Assembly (NCBI RefSeq): GCF_001625215.2
Contig: NC_030382.2
Span: 34,892,610-34,956,609, forward strand
Direction: 5' to 3'
Length of the DNA: 64,000 nucleotides
Source of the DNA: Daucus carota subsp. sativus
Lineage: Eukaryota; Streptophyta; Magnoliopsida; Apiales; Apiaceae
Part shown: positions 21,529 through 32,410 of the stretch, piece after piece
How the letters are laid out: every line of letters starts with the position of its first letter
Position numbering within the stretch: position 1 is the stretch's first letter
Position numbers and translations under genes: made by a program
The notes under the pieces: model-generated
What the model was told of the DNA's origin: nothing
Database searches by the model: none
Seen by the model: the letters and a program-made list of their open reading frames with translations, nothing else

Positions 21529-21910
21529 GAGCATCTCCAACAGCCTCCTTGTTGGCTCTTAAATATAATATAAAAAATATGGCTCTTAGTAGTTTAGGAC
21601 AAAGTTAAGAGTGTAAACTCCAACAATACTCTCTACATCTCTTCTCTATTTCATATTTTATTCATATATTGGGCTCCACTATAACAAAAGAGAGGGAAAG
21701 ATGGAGGTTGATTGGAGGGAAGGATTTTTTTATTGTGAAAAAATAAGTTAGGAGCCATGTGGTGGCTCTTAACTTTGAGGAGAGAGGAGAGAGAAACAAG
21801 AGGCTCTTAAGATTTAAGAGCCACTTAAGAGTCTCTTGGAGCAACATTTTGCTTCTCCCTCCTCAAATCTCAAGTTAGGAGCCTAAATGAAGAGCGTCTT
21901 GGAGATGCTC
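21529..21910. mobile_element. MITE with GAGCATCTCCAA termini (PIF/Harbinger-like)
   Basis: Perfect inverted ends GAGCATCTCCAA and TTGGAGATGCTC with TAA target duplications (21526-21528 and 21911-21913). The 3-bp TAA duplication fits PIF/Harbinger. The corresponding site in the duplicated segment near 35870 lacks it. Confidence 0.75.
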
Positions 21911-21972
21911 TAATATCAATTCTTTCACCGGTCGAGTACTTTGTGCCCCCTCCTCTGTTTAGTTCACTGTGA

Positions 21973-22676
21973 TGTTGGGTTTTAGTTTCTATCTATGAGA
22001 TTAAAAGCCCAATAGGATTACCCTTGTTTTGGCCCACAAGGAGATAAAAATAAAGGGAACCCTATATATAAATATAGGAGGATATTTGTGAAAATAAGCA
22101 AGAGAGAAAATAGGCAAAAAGAGAGATATTGTGTGAAAATTCGCAGGAAATTTTCTGGTTGCGCTGGCTGCCTTGTTTTTGCGTTTCCCGGAGTTCCAAC
22201 GGTCGGATCGTCCTGAATTTCGGACAGCATCTTCCTAACACCGATATCTAAATTCTGAACGGTGGAGATCGGATTCGGAGGTGTATTTGAGGGGCTGGGC
22301 AGTAGCTAAAGAGCCGTGGAGAGGCTGAACCTAGCCGTGGGTCTTTGTTCTCTTGTTGTTTATTTGGTTCCATACTTCTTGAGTTATTCCAAGAGTGTGA
22401 AGGTGATTGTATTCCTCTAGTTTTATCTGGAGAAGAACTTGGTGTATTACCCATATAATTTGTCATAGTGAATTGTTTGGGTGGACTACGGTCCCGTGGT
22501 TTTTACTCCTTTCATTGAGGGGGTTTTCCACGTATAATTCTTGGTGTCTTGTTTATTGTTTATTGTTGCTTTACTTGTTTGTTTCATCGAAGGTTCATAC
22601 AAGTAGGGATAAGTATTGTCCAACGAAAATTAATTCCGCACTTAGTTGTTGCCGTTGTGGTCACTTTTTCCCATCA
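21973..22676 (+). repeat. 5' LTR of the Copia element
   Basis: Begins TGTTGGGTTT and ends CCCATCA. It contains a TATATAAATATAGG TATA-like motif near 22062, likely the element promoter. Confidence 0.9.
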
Positions 22677-22679
22677 GAT

Positions 22680-22695
22680 TGGTATCAGAGCCAGG
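22680..22695 (+). other. Copia primer binding site
   Basis: TGGTATCAGAGCCAGG, complementary to initiator tRNA-Met, 3 bases after the LTR end. Confidence 0.9.
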
Positions 22696-22721
22696 TTCTT
22701 GTTTTTGAACTTGTTTGAACG

Positions 22722-25700
22722 ATGGAAACGAATACGAGTAGAATGGTTAATTTGAATGGTTCTAATTATCATGTTTGGAAAGGGAAGATGGAGGATCTTC
22801 TTTATGTGAAGGAATATTATCTACCCGTGTTTACTACGGAGAAGCCTGCAAATAAAACCGAGCAAGAATGGACTATTTTGCATCGACAGGTTTGTGGGTA
22901 TATACGGCAATGGGTGGATGATAATGTTTTGAACCATATTAGTGGAGAGGCACATGCGCGTACTTTGTGGAACAAGCTCGGGCAACTCTATGCTCGAAAG
23001 ACGGGAAATAATAAGTTGTATTTGATTAAACAGTTGATGTCTCTACGATATCAAGATGGCACTACAATTTCTGATCACTTGAATGCATTCCAAGGAATTA
23101 TGAATCAGCTTGCTGGAATGGGTATCAAGTTTGAAGATGAGATACAGGGATTGTGTCTTTTGGGTACTTTACCAGATTCTTGGGAGACATTCAGGATGTC
23201 TTTGTCGAACTCAGCTCCGGATGGTATTATCAGTATGGAACTAGCTAAGAGCAGTATTCTGAATGAAGAGATGAGAAGAAAGTCACAGGGTTCCTCTTCA
23301 CAGTCAGAAGTCCTAGTCACCGAAAGGAAGGGGAGACCTCAAAGCAGAGGTCCAACTAATAGAGGTAATCAACGGAGTAGTTCTAGAGGTAAGTATTCTA
23401 ATGTTGAGTGCTATCATTGTGGTAAGAAGGGACATACGAAAAAGTTCTGCAGAAAGTTGAAGCGAGAAAATAAAAAGAGCTCAGACAACGATCAGACGAA
23501 AACTGACAGTAGTAATGATAATTCTGTGGTGATTGCTACTACTGATGAGCACCTGATTTGTTGTGATGGTGATATTGTTAACCTTGCACAAGATGATATG
23601 AGTTGGGCTATTGATAGTGGTGCTTCGTGTCATGTTACGTCACGAAGGGACTTCTTTACATCTTATACTTCTGGTGATTATGGAGATGTTAAAATGGGTA
23701 ATAGTGGCATATCAAAAGTTGTTGGCGTCGGTGAGGTATGTCTGAAGTTTGACACGGGCATGGAGTTATTTCTTCATGATGTGAAGCACGTTCCAGATAT
23801 GCGAATGAATTTAATTTCAACAGGCCTTCTTGATGATGAAGGGTATGTTAGCAGCTTTGGTAAAGGTCAATGGAAGCTCACTCGGGGTTCTTTAATTGTT
23901 GCAAGAGGAAAGAGGTGTCCGAAATTATATATGACACAACCTAAAGTCTCTACTGGCATTGTTAACGCTGTGGAGAATGTTGATATGATTGATTTATGGC
24001 ATAAGAGACTTGCTCACATGACTGAAAAAGGAATGAATATGCTGTCGAAGAAAAAGGTACTATCTGGTCTGACTGATATACATTTGAAAAGGTGTTCTCA
24101 CTGTGTTGCTGGCAAGCAAAACAGAGTTTCTTTTAAGAGTCGTCCTCCCTCTCGTAGAGAGCATATACTTGACTTGGTGCATTCCGATGTTTGTGGTCCC
24201 ATGAAAACCCGAACCAATGGTGGTTCATTATATTTTGTTACATTCATCGATGATCATTCAAGGAAGTTGTGGGTTTATACCTTGAAGACTAAAGATCAAG
24301 TATTAGACGTGTTTAAGCATTTTCAGGCTTTAGTTGAGAGACAGACTGGGAAGAAACTGAAATGTATCCGGACAGATAATGGAGGGGAGTATACAGGTCC
24401 CTTTGATGTGTATTGCAGACAGCAGGGTATTCGGCATCAAAAGACTCCACCAAAGACACCTCAGCTTAATGGTTTGGCAGAGAGGATGAACAGAACACTT
24501 GTGGAGCGGGTCAGATGTTTACTTTCACATGCTGAGCTGCCGATGTCTTTCTGGGGTGAGGCACTGAATACTGCGGTAAATGTGTTAAATCTTTCACCTT
24601 GTGTTCCTTTACAGTTTGATATTCCAGATAGAGTTTGGAGTGGTAAAGATGTTTCTTATGATCATTTGCGTGTCTTTGGATGCAAGGCTTTTGTGCATAT
24701 TCCCAAAGATGAAAGGTCTAAACTAGACGTGAAGACTAAAGAGTGCATATTTCTTGGTTATAGCCAAGATGAGTTCGGCTATAGGCTCTATGATCCAGTT
24801 TCAAAGAAGATTGTGAGAAGCCGAGATGTTATCTTTATTGAAGATCAGAGTTTGAAAGATGTTGGGAAGGCAGAGTCAGTTCCTCAACATAACAATGATC
24901 TGGTTGATTTGGATCCAGTTCCTCCAAGACATGTGGACTCGCAGGTTGGAGACGATGCTCATGATAATGACCAACATGACACTAATACCGATACTCCAGA
25001 AAATAGTGACATGGATGATGATGCCCATGAGGAGTCACCGGTACAAAATGTTCCACCATTCGTTCCACTCAGGCGGTCTAACAGAGATCGTCATCCTTCC
25101 AACAGGTATTCTGCTGATGAGTATGTTCTATTGACTGATAGTGGTGAACCTGAATCTTATGCAGAAGCTATAGAAGATGAGCACAAGAAGGAGTGGGTTT
25201 ATGCCATGCAAGATGAGATGAAATCCTTGTATGAGAATAATACTTTTGAGTTGGTGAAGCTACCTAAGGGAAAACGAGCTTTGAAGAACAGGTGGGTTTA
25301 CAGAGTGAAGCAAGATGAGCATACTTCACAACCACGGTACAAAGCTAGGTTGGTCGTCAAGGGATTCAGTCAGAAAAAGGGTATTGATTTTGATGAGATT
25401 TTTTCTCCCGTTGTTAAGATGACATCGATTCGTACGGTGCTTGGTTTAGCAGCTAGTCTTGATTTGGAGGTTGAACAAATGGATGTCAAGACAGCTTTTC
25501 TACATGGTGACTTGGACAAAGAAATCTATATGGAGCAGCCTGAAGGTTTTCAGGTTAAAGGTAAAGAGGGGTATGTTTGTAGACTTCTAAAAAGTCTATA
25601 TGGTTTGAAGCAAGCACCAAGGCGATGGTATAAAAAGTTCGAGTCATTTATGAAGAAGCAAGGCTACCGTAAGACTATTTCTGACCATTGTGTTTTTGTT

Positions 25701-26711
25701 CAGAGATTTTCAGATGATGATTTTATCATATTATTGCTTTATGTGGATGACATGCTTATTGTTGGCAAAAATACTGAAAGAATTTCCCAACTGAAGCAAC
25801 AGTTGAGTAAGTCCTTTGCCATGAAGGACTTGGGGCCAGCGAAACAGATTCTTGGCATTCGTATTCATCGAGATAGAGTGGCCAAGAAGTTGCATATATC
25901 ACAAGAGCAATATATTGAGAAGGTGCTTTGCAGGTTCAACATGGATAAAGCTAAAGTTGTTAGTTCTCCTCTTACTACCAACTTTAAGTTAACTGAAAAG
26001 GATTCTCCTTCTACGAAGGAAGAAATTGCAGAGATGGATGGAGTTCCATATGCCTCAGCAGTAGGAAGTTTGATGTATGCTATGGTATCTACGAGACCTG
26101 ATATAGCCTTTGCAGTTGGGGTTGTCAGTCGTTATCTTACAAATCCGGGTAAGAAGCATTGGGAAGCAGTTAAGTGGATTATGCGATATCTTCGAGGTAC
26201 TTCCAAATTGGGTCTTACATTTGGGAATGATAAACCAGTGCTTATTGGATATACAGATTCTGACTTGGCAGGTGATAAGGATACATTGAAATCCACTTCT
26301 GGATATTTGATGACTTTTGCAGGGGGAGCAGTCTCATGGCAATCTAGGTTGCAAAAGGGTGTTTCACTTTCTACGGGGGAGGCAGAGTATGTAGCAACAA
26401 CCGAAGCTTGTAAAGAGTTGTTGCGGTTAAAGCGGTTGATGCAGGAGCTTGGCTTCCCGCAACAACGCTATGTGGTTCTTTGTGATAATCAAGCAGCTAT
26501 CGATATAGCTAAGCATCCAACATTTCATGCAAGGACGAAACATATCGACATGAGGTATCATTGGATTAGAGACGCTCCTGAAGAAGGGTTGTTTGAAGTG
26601 GAAAAGGTACACACCGATGATAATGGTTCTGATATGTTGACAAAGTCTTTAGCTAAAGGGAAGCTAAAGGTATGTTGTTCGATCGCCGGAATGGCGAACT
26701 CTTTCTCATAG
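22722..26711 (+). CDS. Copia gag-pol polyprotein
   Basis: 1329 residues, no break. Order: gag (about 1-220), zinc knuckle CYHCGKKGHTKKFC (230-243), aspartic protease AIDSGASCHVTS (Asp298), GAG-pre-integrase with the HxxxC-type finger (LWHKRLAHM ... CSHCVAGK), integrase core with Asp489, Asp552 and Glu587 visible in HSDVCGP, RTDNGGEY and GLAERMNR, reverse transcriptase with YVDD (1007-1010) and SLYGLKQAPRRWY, and RNase H (YTDSDLAGD, STGEAEYVA). This domain order (integrase before RT) defines Ty1/copia, and motif style is Tork/Tnt1-like. It catalyses its own reverse transcription and integration in virus-like particles. All catalytic residues I can check are present. Confidence 0.95.
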   Translation: METNTSRMVNLNGSNYHVWKGKMEDLLYVKEYYLPVFTTEKPANKTEQEWTILHRQVCGYIRQWVDDNVLNHISGEAHARTLWNKLGQLYARKTGNNKLYLIKQLMSLRYQDGTTISDHLNAFQGIMNQLAGMGIKFEDEIQGLCLLGTLPDSWETFRMSLSNSAPDGIISMELAKSSILNEEMRRKSQGSSSQSEVLVTERKGRPQSRGPTNRGNQRSSSRGKYSNVECYHCGKKGHTKKFCRKLKRENKKSSDNDQTKTDSSNDNSVVIATTDEHLICCDGDIVNLAQDDMSWAIDSGASCHVTSRRDFFTSYTSGDYGDVKMGNSGISKVVGVGEVCLKFDTGMELFLHDVKHVPDMRMNLISTGLLDDEGYVSSFGKGQWKLTRGSLIVARGKRCPKLYMTQPKVSTGIVNAVENVDMIDLWHKRLAHMTEKGMNMLSKKKVLSGLTDIHLKRCSHCVAGKQNRVSFKSRPPSRREHILDLVHSDVCGPMKTRTNGGSLYFVTFIDDHSRKLWVYTLKTKDQVLDVFKHFQALVERQTGKKLKCIRTDNGGEYTGPFDVYCRQQGIRHQKTPPKTPQLNGLAERMNRTLVERVRCLLSHAELPMSFWGEALNTAVNVLNLSPCVPLQFDIPDRVWSGKDVSYDHLRVFGCKAFVHIPKDERSKLDVKTKECIFLGYSQDEFGYRLYDPVSKKIVRSRDVIFIEDQSLKDVGKAESVPQHNNDLVDLDPVPPRHVDSQVGDDAHDNDQHDTNTDTPENSDMDDDAHEESPVQNVPPFVPLRRSNRDRHPSNRYSADEYVLLTDSGEPESYAEAIEDEHKKEWVYAMQDEMKSLYENNTFELVKLPKGKRALKNRWVYRVKQDEHTSQPRYKARLVVKGFSQKKGIDFDEIFSPVVKMTSIRTVLGLAASLDLEVEQMDVKTAFLHGDLDKEIYMEQPEGFQVKGKEGYVCRLLKSLYGLKQAPRRWYKKFESFMKKQGYRKTISDHCVFVQRFSDDDFIILLLYVDDMLIVGKNTERISQLKQQLSKSFAMKDLGPAKQILGIRIHRDRVAKKLHISQEQYIEKVLCRFNMDKAKVVSSPLTTNFKLTEKDSPSTKEEIAEMDGVPYASAVGSLMYAMVSTRPDIAFAVGVVSRYLTNPGKKHWEAVKWIMRYLRGTSKLGLTFGNDKPVLIGYTDSDLAGDKDTLKSTSGYLMTFAGGAVSWQSRLQKGVSLSTGEAEYVATTEACKELLRLKRLMQELGFPQQRYVVLCDNQAAIDIAKHPTFHARTKHIDMRYHWIRDAPEEGLFEVEKVHTDDNGSDMLTKSLAKGKLKVCCSIAGMANSFS

Positions 26712-26714
26712 TTA

Positions 26715-26728
26715 GAAAGGGGGAGATT
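26715..26728 (+). other. Copia polypurine tract
   Basis: GAAAGGGGGAGATT directly before the 3' LTR, the plus-strand priming site. Confidence 0.85.
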
Positions 26729-27432
26729 TGTTGGGTTTTAGTTTCTATCTATGAGATTAAAAGCCCAATAGGATTACCCTTGTTTTGGCCCACAAGGAGA
26801 TAAAAATAAAGGGAACCCTATATATAAATATAGGAGGATATTTGTGAAAATAAGCAAGAGAGAAAATAGGCAAAAAGAGAGATATTGTGTGAAAATTCGC
26901 AGGAAATTTTCTGGTTGCGCTGGCTGCCTTGTTTTTGCGTTTCCCGGAGTTCCAACGGTCGGATCGTCCTGAATTTCGGACAGCATCTTCCTAACACCGA
27001 TATCTAAATTCTGAACGGTGGAGATCGGATTCGGAGGTGTATTTGAGGGGCTGGGCAGTAGCTAAAGAGCCGTGGAGAGGCTGAACCTAGCCGTGGGTCT
27101 TTGTTCTCTTGTTGTTTATTTGGTTCCATACTTCTTGAGTTATTCCAAGAGTGTGAAGGTGATTGTATTCCTCTAGTTTTATCTGGAGAAGAACTTGGTG
27201 TATTACCCATATAATTTGTCATAGTGAATTGTTTGGGTGGACTACGGTCCCGTGGTTTTTACTCCTTTCATTGAGGGGGTTTTCCACGTATAATTCTTGG
27301 TGTCTTGTTTATTGTTTATTGTTGCTTTACTTGTTTGTTTCATCGAAGGTTCATACAAGTAGGGATAAGTATTGTCCAACGAAAATTAATTCCGCACTTA
27401 GTTGTTGCCGTTGTGGTCACTTTTTCCCATCA
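26729..27432 (+). repeat. 3' LTR of the Copia element
   Basis: 704 bp, same as the 5' LTR wherever compared, followed by the TGTGA target duplication. Confidence 0.9.
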
Positions 27433-27579
27433 TGTGATTCTATCACTTTGCTCTAGCTTGCTTAGCTGAGCGACATGGAACTAAGTGGAACTGATTTGAG
27501 CTTGGTTTGGTTTCCGGATTAGTCACATCACAGCAGGAAATAAATGAAATTAATTTAAACTTCGGTACTAGAGCATGAA

Positions 27580-27675
27580 TCTTATAAATTTGAACGAAGC
27601 ACTTAAATATTAGTTCAGGAGTTTTATTCTTATAAATTTGAACGAAGCACTTAAATATTAGTTCAGGAGTTTTAT
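27580..27675 (+). repeat. Perfect 48-bp tandem duplication
   Basis: Two adjacent identical 48-bp units beginning TCTTATAAATTTGAACG. No coding content. Confidence 0.85.
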
Positions 27676-27776
27676 GCTAATTTACATAAAGACAAAGATG
27701 GGGATTACATTAGTCATGTTAAGGATCATGGGTTATGAACTGCCTGCTTTTATGTGTTTATGTTTTTTTTAAGACT

Positions 27777-28138
27777 AAGGCACTGTTTGAGGTTGCTGTT
27801 GCAGACAACTAACAGCTTTTTGCTGAAAAGCAGATGAAAAACTGTTTGGTAAATCTAAAAACAGCTTTTCCGAACAGCAGTTTTTAGCTGAAAAGCTGCT
27901 TTTAGAAAAAGCAGATCCTCCCATGTTTTTGGAAAAAACTGCTTTTCAGCTTTTTCATAAAGCAGTTACAGATGTCATCATCAAACCTCATCAAAAACAT
28001 TATTTTTTTATATTAAAACTCCAAATAAACAAATATCAGAAAAATTACCAAACAGTTATGTAATTTCTACCACATCACTTTTTTTACCAGCACTTTTTCT
28101 GACAGCGGCAATTTTTAACCGCAATCTCAGACAGACCC
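27777..28138. mobile_element. hAT-like MITE
   Basis: Imperfect inverted ends (GGCACTGTTTGAGGTTGC against GGGTCTGTCTGAGATTGC on the complement) with TAAGACT repeated on each side (27770-27776, 28139-28145). Rich in GCTGTTTT/AAAACAGC-type subterminal motifs. No coding potential. Confidence 0.65.
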
Positions 28139-28491
28139 TAAGACTTGACCATGCGGTTGCTTTTGTGGTGAGATATCAGCAAAGACTTGGTTTATATTAG
28201 TGTGATGGATTTGTGGTTTGTGCTGTTAAAACAGCTGACTTGGTTTTATGCTATGAATATGATGGAAAAAATGGTTCAAATGACATTATTTTGGAGTTTA
28301 ATGTCATGAATAACAAATTTTGTAAAAATAATCCTCAAATGACATGTAAAGGCACTCGTAAAGTAGCCTTTATTTTTAAAAAGGAACGCTAAACGTTTAC
28401 AACTTTTAGGGCCCAAGCCCAAGGCCACATACTTTTGTTTCTTTTATAAAAATAATTTTCGTAATTCCTAATAAAGTAATAATTGGAACGT

Positions 28492-28975
28492 AAATTAACC
28501 GTCGTTAATATTTTAGGGTTCATATTTGTATTTTAGAATGATTAATTTATACTTTAAATTAAATTGACTAACGGTTGAGGATTAGGATTGAGGGTTTAGG
28601 GCTTTTAGGCCCTAATCCCTCGAGCCTAAACCCTAATTAATTCGAGGCTTTAGGGCCGAATGCCCTAAAGCCGAGAAATCAGTGTAATAAAATAAATTAA
28701 CAATCGTTAACATTTAGGGTTTATGTTTGGGTCTTAGAATGATTAATTTATATTTGAAAATTAAATTAACTGACGGTTAGGGTTTGGGATCGACGGTTTA
28801 GGGCCTTTAGGCCCTGACACTCGAATCTGAATCCTAATTAATTCGAGGCTTTAGGACCGAAGGCCCGAAAGTTTGGTCCGAAAGCCGAGAAACTAGTTTT
28901 AAAAAATAAATTAACAATAGTTAAAATTTAGGATTTATGTTTGAGTTTTAGAATGATTAATTTATGCTTAAAAAC
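28492..28975 (+). repeat. About 205-bp tandem repeat, 2.3 copies
   Basis: Units start at 28492, 28694 and 28908 (periods 202 and 214). Each contains TTTAGGGTTYAT near its start and an inner inverted pair of the kind TTTAGGGC...GCCCTAAA. Copies differ by scattered substitutions. Confidence 0.7.
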
Positions 28976-29380
28976 TAAAAATATTTTTGTATAGCATTTT
29001 TGATTTTATAACTCAAAACAAATAAAATAGATCAATAAAATAAAAAATGATGTTCATTCTCGACTTTTAGAAATAGAATTAGAAAAAAAAAAAAAAGTAA
29101 AACTGGTCTAAACATTAGTTGAAGTAAATTCTTACCTGTTAGTTCCTCACGGGTCAACCCACTTGACTTAGTACTCTTGAACGCTAATGTGAGGCGCGTT
29201 TTTTTTAAATAAAAAAGTAAAATCTTACACGTTGCTTCAAGTAGCGTTTCTTAGTTTTAAAAAATAACAAACGCTACACGATGTAGCGTTTTGGTTTTTT
29301 AACCAAAACGCTACACGGTGAGCGTCACTAAATAGTAGACAGGCCCATATATCGGGTATGTTGATATTTGGGTCATTAAT
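28976..29380. other. Intergenic with a 14-bp perfect hairpin
   Basis: No gene. A perfect 14-bp stem with TTTT loop lies at 29283-29314 (arm GTAGCGTTTTGGTT), and related GTAGCGTTT phrases lie at about 29252 and 29270. Confidence 0.5.
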
Positions 29381-29399
29381 CCCCAAAATTTGGGTATCC

Positions 29400-30516
29400 A
29401 GGGCCAAGACCCAAATATGATGTTCTAAATGTTTATGGCAAGTATTATTGCTTAAAATATATTGCTATGATAACCTCTATTGGATATTATTCTATTCTAA
29501 CTTGTTTATAGGATTATCAGATTAAGGGGAGAATTTTACTCCTGATATTTATATGTGATCATCGGGAGATTGTAAATCCGAAGTTTTGATGAATCACATT
29601 CAAACATGCTACCTTATGATATTAGCTTAACATAACTCTTCACAAAATACATGACTTCGACTTCTACATTGTGTAGGAAAAAAGATGTACGTTTTCTAAT
29701 TAAACTATGAACATAGTATTACATATATAAGCTCAGTTTTAATTAAAAACGTTTTCCTAAAATTAAGGAGGTTTTCTAGCGCTTGGCTTTATCCAAAACT
29801 CTTTTATTCAAACCACCTCCTTTATCTGTATTTTTAGGAACGAGCTTTGCAAACGTCTTTTTTCTTCTCAGTTCCCAACTATATGGATTATATACGTTAG
29901 ATTAAACTACCAGAACCAACGTTCATGTAGAACAACGTTCATGGAGGTTTAAACTAATATAGCCGTTATATTCTTTCCATATATAAACGGCTGACTGTTT
30001 TCAAGTATAGTTAACAACTCACATTCTTATAAACGATTTCTTGTCTGCTGAGCTTTAACAAAGGGGAGTTAGATAGATACAGTCACACGAAGGTCTGAGG
30101 TGCTAAGGTTCAAGGAACAAGGTGAATTCAAAGAGGGAAGCTCAAGCAATTCAAGGATTCGAGAACATGTGCACATAGGACAATAGTGTCGAGCTTTTTT
30201 GTCTGCTCAAGGTTTGAGCAAGCTGCTTTAGGTGACTAGGAAAAGGGAGATATATTATTATTCTATGATTGTTGGTATTTTCAGTAATAATATATTCTCT
30301 TACCAACTTGGTAAGGGACCAGGACGTAGACCATTAGAAATAGGGGTCGAACCTGGCTAAAATGGCTTGTATCTGATTTAGATTTTCGCACTATACTTTT
30401 TTGCATAATAGCCTGCTATAATCACATTTTATCTGAGAACAGTAAGCTGATATATTCGGTAAAAGTTTAAAATTAATATAGTTAGCCATATACACCTATT
30501 CATCCCCCTCTAGGTG
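29400..30516 (+). repeat. Putative degraded solo LTR
   Basis: Has a TATATAAACGG promoter-like motif at about 29979, and ends near ATTCATCCCCCTCTAGGTG, a C-rich phrase common at or next to the ends of plant Copia LTRs. No second LTR or internal coding region belongs to it. Borders and orientation are approximate. Confidence 0.35.
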
Positions 30517-30520
30517 TAAC

Positions 30521-30994
30521 TTAAACTTCCTCGGTCATTGAGTGAGGAAGGACAAAATTCATATTCTTGGTTGTGTCTTCTTGCCCCACTAAATTCTCCA
30601 CAAGCCCTTGTACATCAATTGCATGAAAGACTACTGCCAAAGGTGTCATCTTTGTACTAATATAAGCATTGTCTAAAATAACATTACCCATCTTTTCTTG
30701 ATTTTCATTAATTTCTTGTACGACATCATCAAATTCTTGTACTTCTTGCAGTTGCACTCCATTAGCCGTTTTCAGACCCAGTTCTTGTTTTGTTACATAA
30801 TCAGCTTCTTGATGTACACCACTTTCAGATTCATGATCTTGATTTGCTACAAGTTGAACATTCTTGAACTATTCTTCTTCTTCTTCTATTTTTTCTTCGG
30901 TTGATGAATCTAGTAATGAACCTAGTAATGGCTTAAGAAGGGGAGAGAGTGGAGAGTCGCGGAAGGGTGAAAGTTTGGAAGGTCGCGATGTCAT
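30521..30994 (-). pseudogene. Unrecognised ORF with one premature stop
   Basis: Minus-strand frame of 157 codons from ATG 30994 to TAA 30521, interrupted by a TAG at codon 42 after an EEEEE run. The N-terminus is Ser/Pro/Leu-rich (SPFRDSPLSPLLKPLLG) and the remainder acidic. A CCTATAAATACC motif on the same strand near 31105 could be its promoter, and the region between is 5'-UTR-like. I do not recognise the family; it may be the internal part of a retroelement or a small decayed gene. Confidence 0.35.
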
Positions 30995-31394
30995 GGTTGA
31001 TCGTTTCGAAGAACTGTGGGAAGAAAGAACGTGAAAGAGTGTTTTGTGTAGAATTTAGTAGTAGTAATAGATGAATAATATGTATTGTTGATATGGTATT
31101 TATAGGAATACTACAAAAATTCAGATGCTCAATTATTATTTTTTTTGAATTTACTTCTCTTGCATTTTTTTTAAAATTACTTCTATTGCATTTTTTTTAT
31201 TAAAACATACAACTGGATTGTGTAAATTCACAAACGAACAACTGCATTCCAGGAGTGGGATCCACGCCTAATCGCCAAAGACCTCAATTTTGAAAAAATA
31301 TATATAAAAATATACTATATTAATCAATAAATTTAACAAACTTAACATACAACTAAATTTTTAAAAAATTGGATTTGTAATGTTAATCGGTAAA

Positions 31395-32410
31395 TTAATG
31401 GGCGGTTTTCATATATACCCTTATTCAAAAGAATTTTTGCAAAAATACCGTTGTATTTTTAACCAAATTGTAAAAATACTATCTTTCAAAAAAAAATTGC
31501 AAAAATATGGTAGTGGCATCTGCAACCATATCTACAACTCCTAGCAACCTTATATGCAACCACAAGTGCAATTTTGAAAAAAATCTGCTAAAAATTATAT
31601 TTACTTGCAAAATAAGTTGCATGTGGTTAATATAGTGCCCCTGCGGGGCTAATATTAATATAACAAAAGCAACCACAAAATCAACTCAAAACAACTATTA
31701 TCCCTAATTTTTAACAAAAGCAACCACAAAATCAACTCAAAACAACCATTATCCCTAATTTTTACATACTTGTATAACCTCTTCCTTATCGATTCCTCCA
31801 CCCAAAATACAAGCTTTACACATCGAGCGATGCTCACCATCGTTACCAAGCTGCACCACACAATACTTCTCACCTCCCCATAGATCAATGCTTTTACAAT
31901 CAGTCTTGTTGGTGTTGCCGCCACTCTTGTCCTCAAATCTAACACAACTACTCTAATCTGACGTTCTTGATCTAGAAACATGATTTGCATCGTGATTAAG
32001 GGAACTAAGTGTTGGCATCGTGTCGATGAGAGAGAAAGTGCGAGGGAAGGGAGTTGGTGTTACCGCCACTCTTTACCTTAAATCTAACACAACTGCTCTA
32101 ATCTGACGTTCTTGATCTAGAAACATGATTTGCATCGCGATCAAGGGAACTAACTAAGTGTTGGCATCGTGTCAATGAAAGAGAGAAAGTGCGAGGAGAA
32201 AGGAGAGAGAGGAGAGAGAAGCGAAAGCCGGTCTTGATGAAAATGAAAGAAAAATATGCAAGAGAGAAGATGTAGATGTGCAAAATCGAACAAGCCTCGT
32301 ATATATGAAAATTTTCCGGTTAAAGTTAAAGAAAAAACTTATTTTTGCAATCCTTTTAGGTAGGTAGTAGTTCTGCAAATAATATAATAAAAAGCGGTAT
32401 TGTTGTTAAT
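31395..32410. repeat. Dispersed repeat with internal tandem duplications
   Basis: The left part (31395-31700) is homologous, in opposite orientation, to 55960-56225. Shared features: a terminal stretch reading like GGTTTTCATAWATACCC, GCAACCATATCTRCAAC, and a GCCCCTGCGGGG hairpin. Inside are two tandem duplications: 51 bp at 31662/31713 and about 145 bp at 31908/32053. Minus-strand frames across 31655-31990 differ between the two 145-bp copies, so I do not call a gene. Confidence 0.5.

Larger units (their letters stand above)
21973..27432 (+). mobile_element. Intact Copia LTR retrotransposon (Tork/Tnt1-like)
   Basis: Complete element: two 704-bp LTRs (21973-22676, 26729-27432), primer binding site, one uninterrupted polyprotein ORF and a polypurine tract. 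A perfect 5-bp TGTGA target duplication lies on each side (21968-21972, 27433-27437). The LTRs are identical wherever I compared them, including three reading frames through most of their length, so insertion is recent. The duplicated segment retains the empty site near 35950. All domains needed for transposition appear intact. Confidence 0.95.

Noticed and set aside
27580..27675. CRISPR-like array
   Set aside because: Only two directly adjacent units, no spacers, and a plant nuclear setting.
29283..29314. MicroRNA precursor
   Set aside because: Stem is only 14 bp with a 4-base loop, too short for a plant miRNA precursor.
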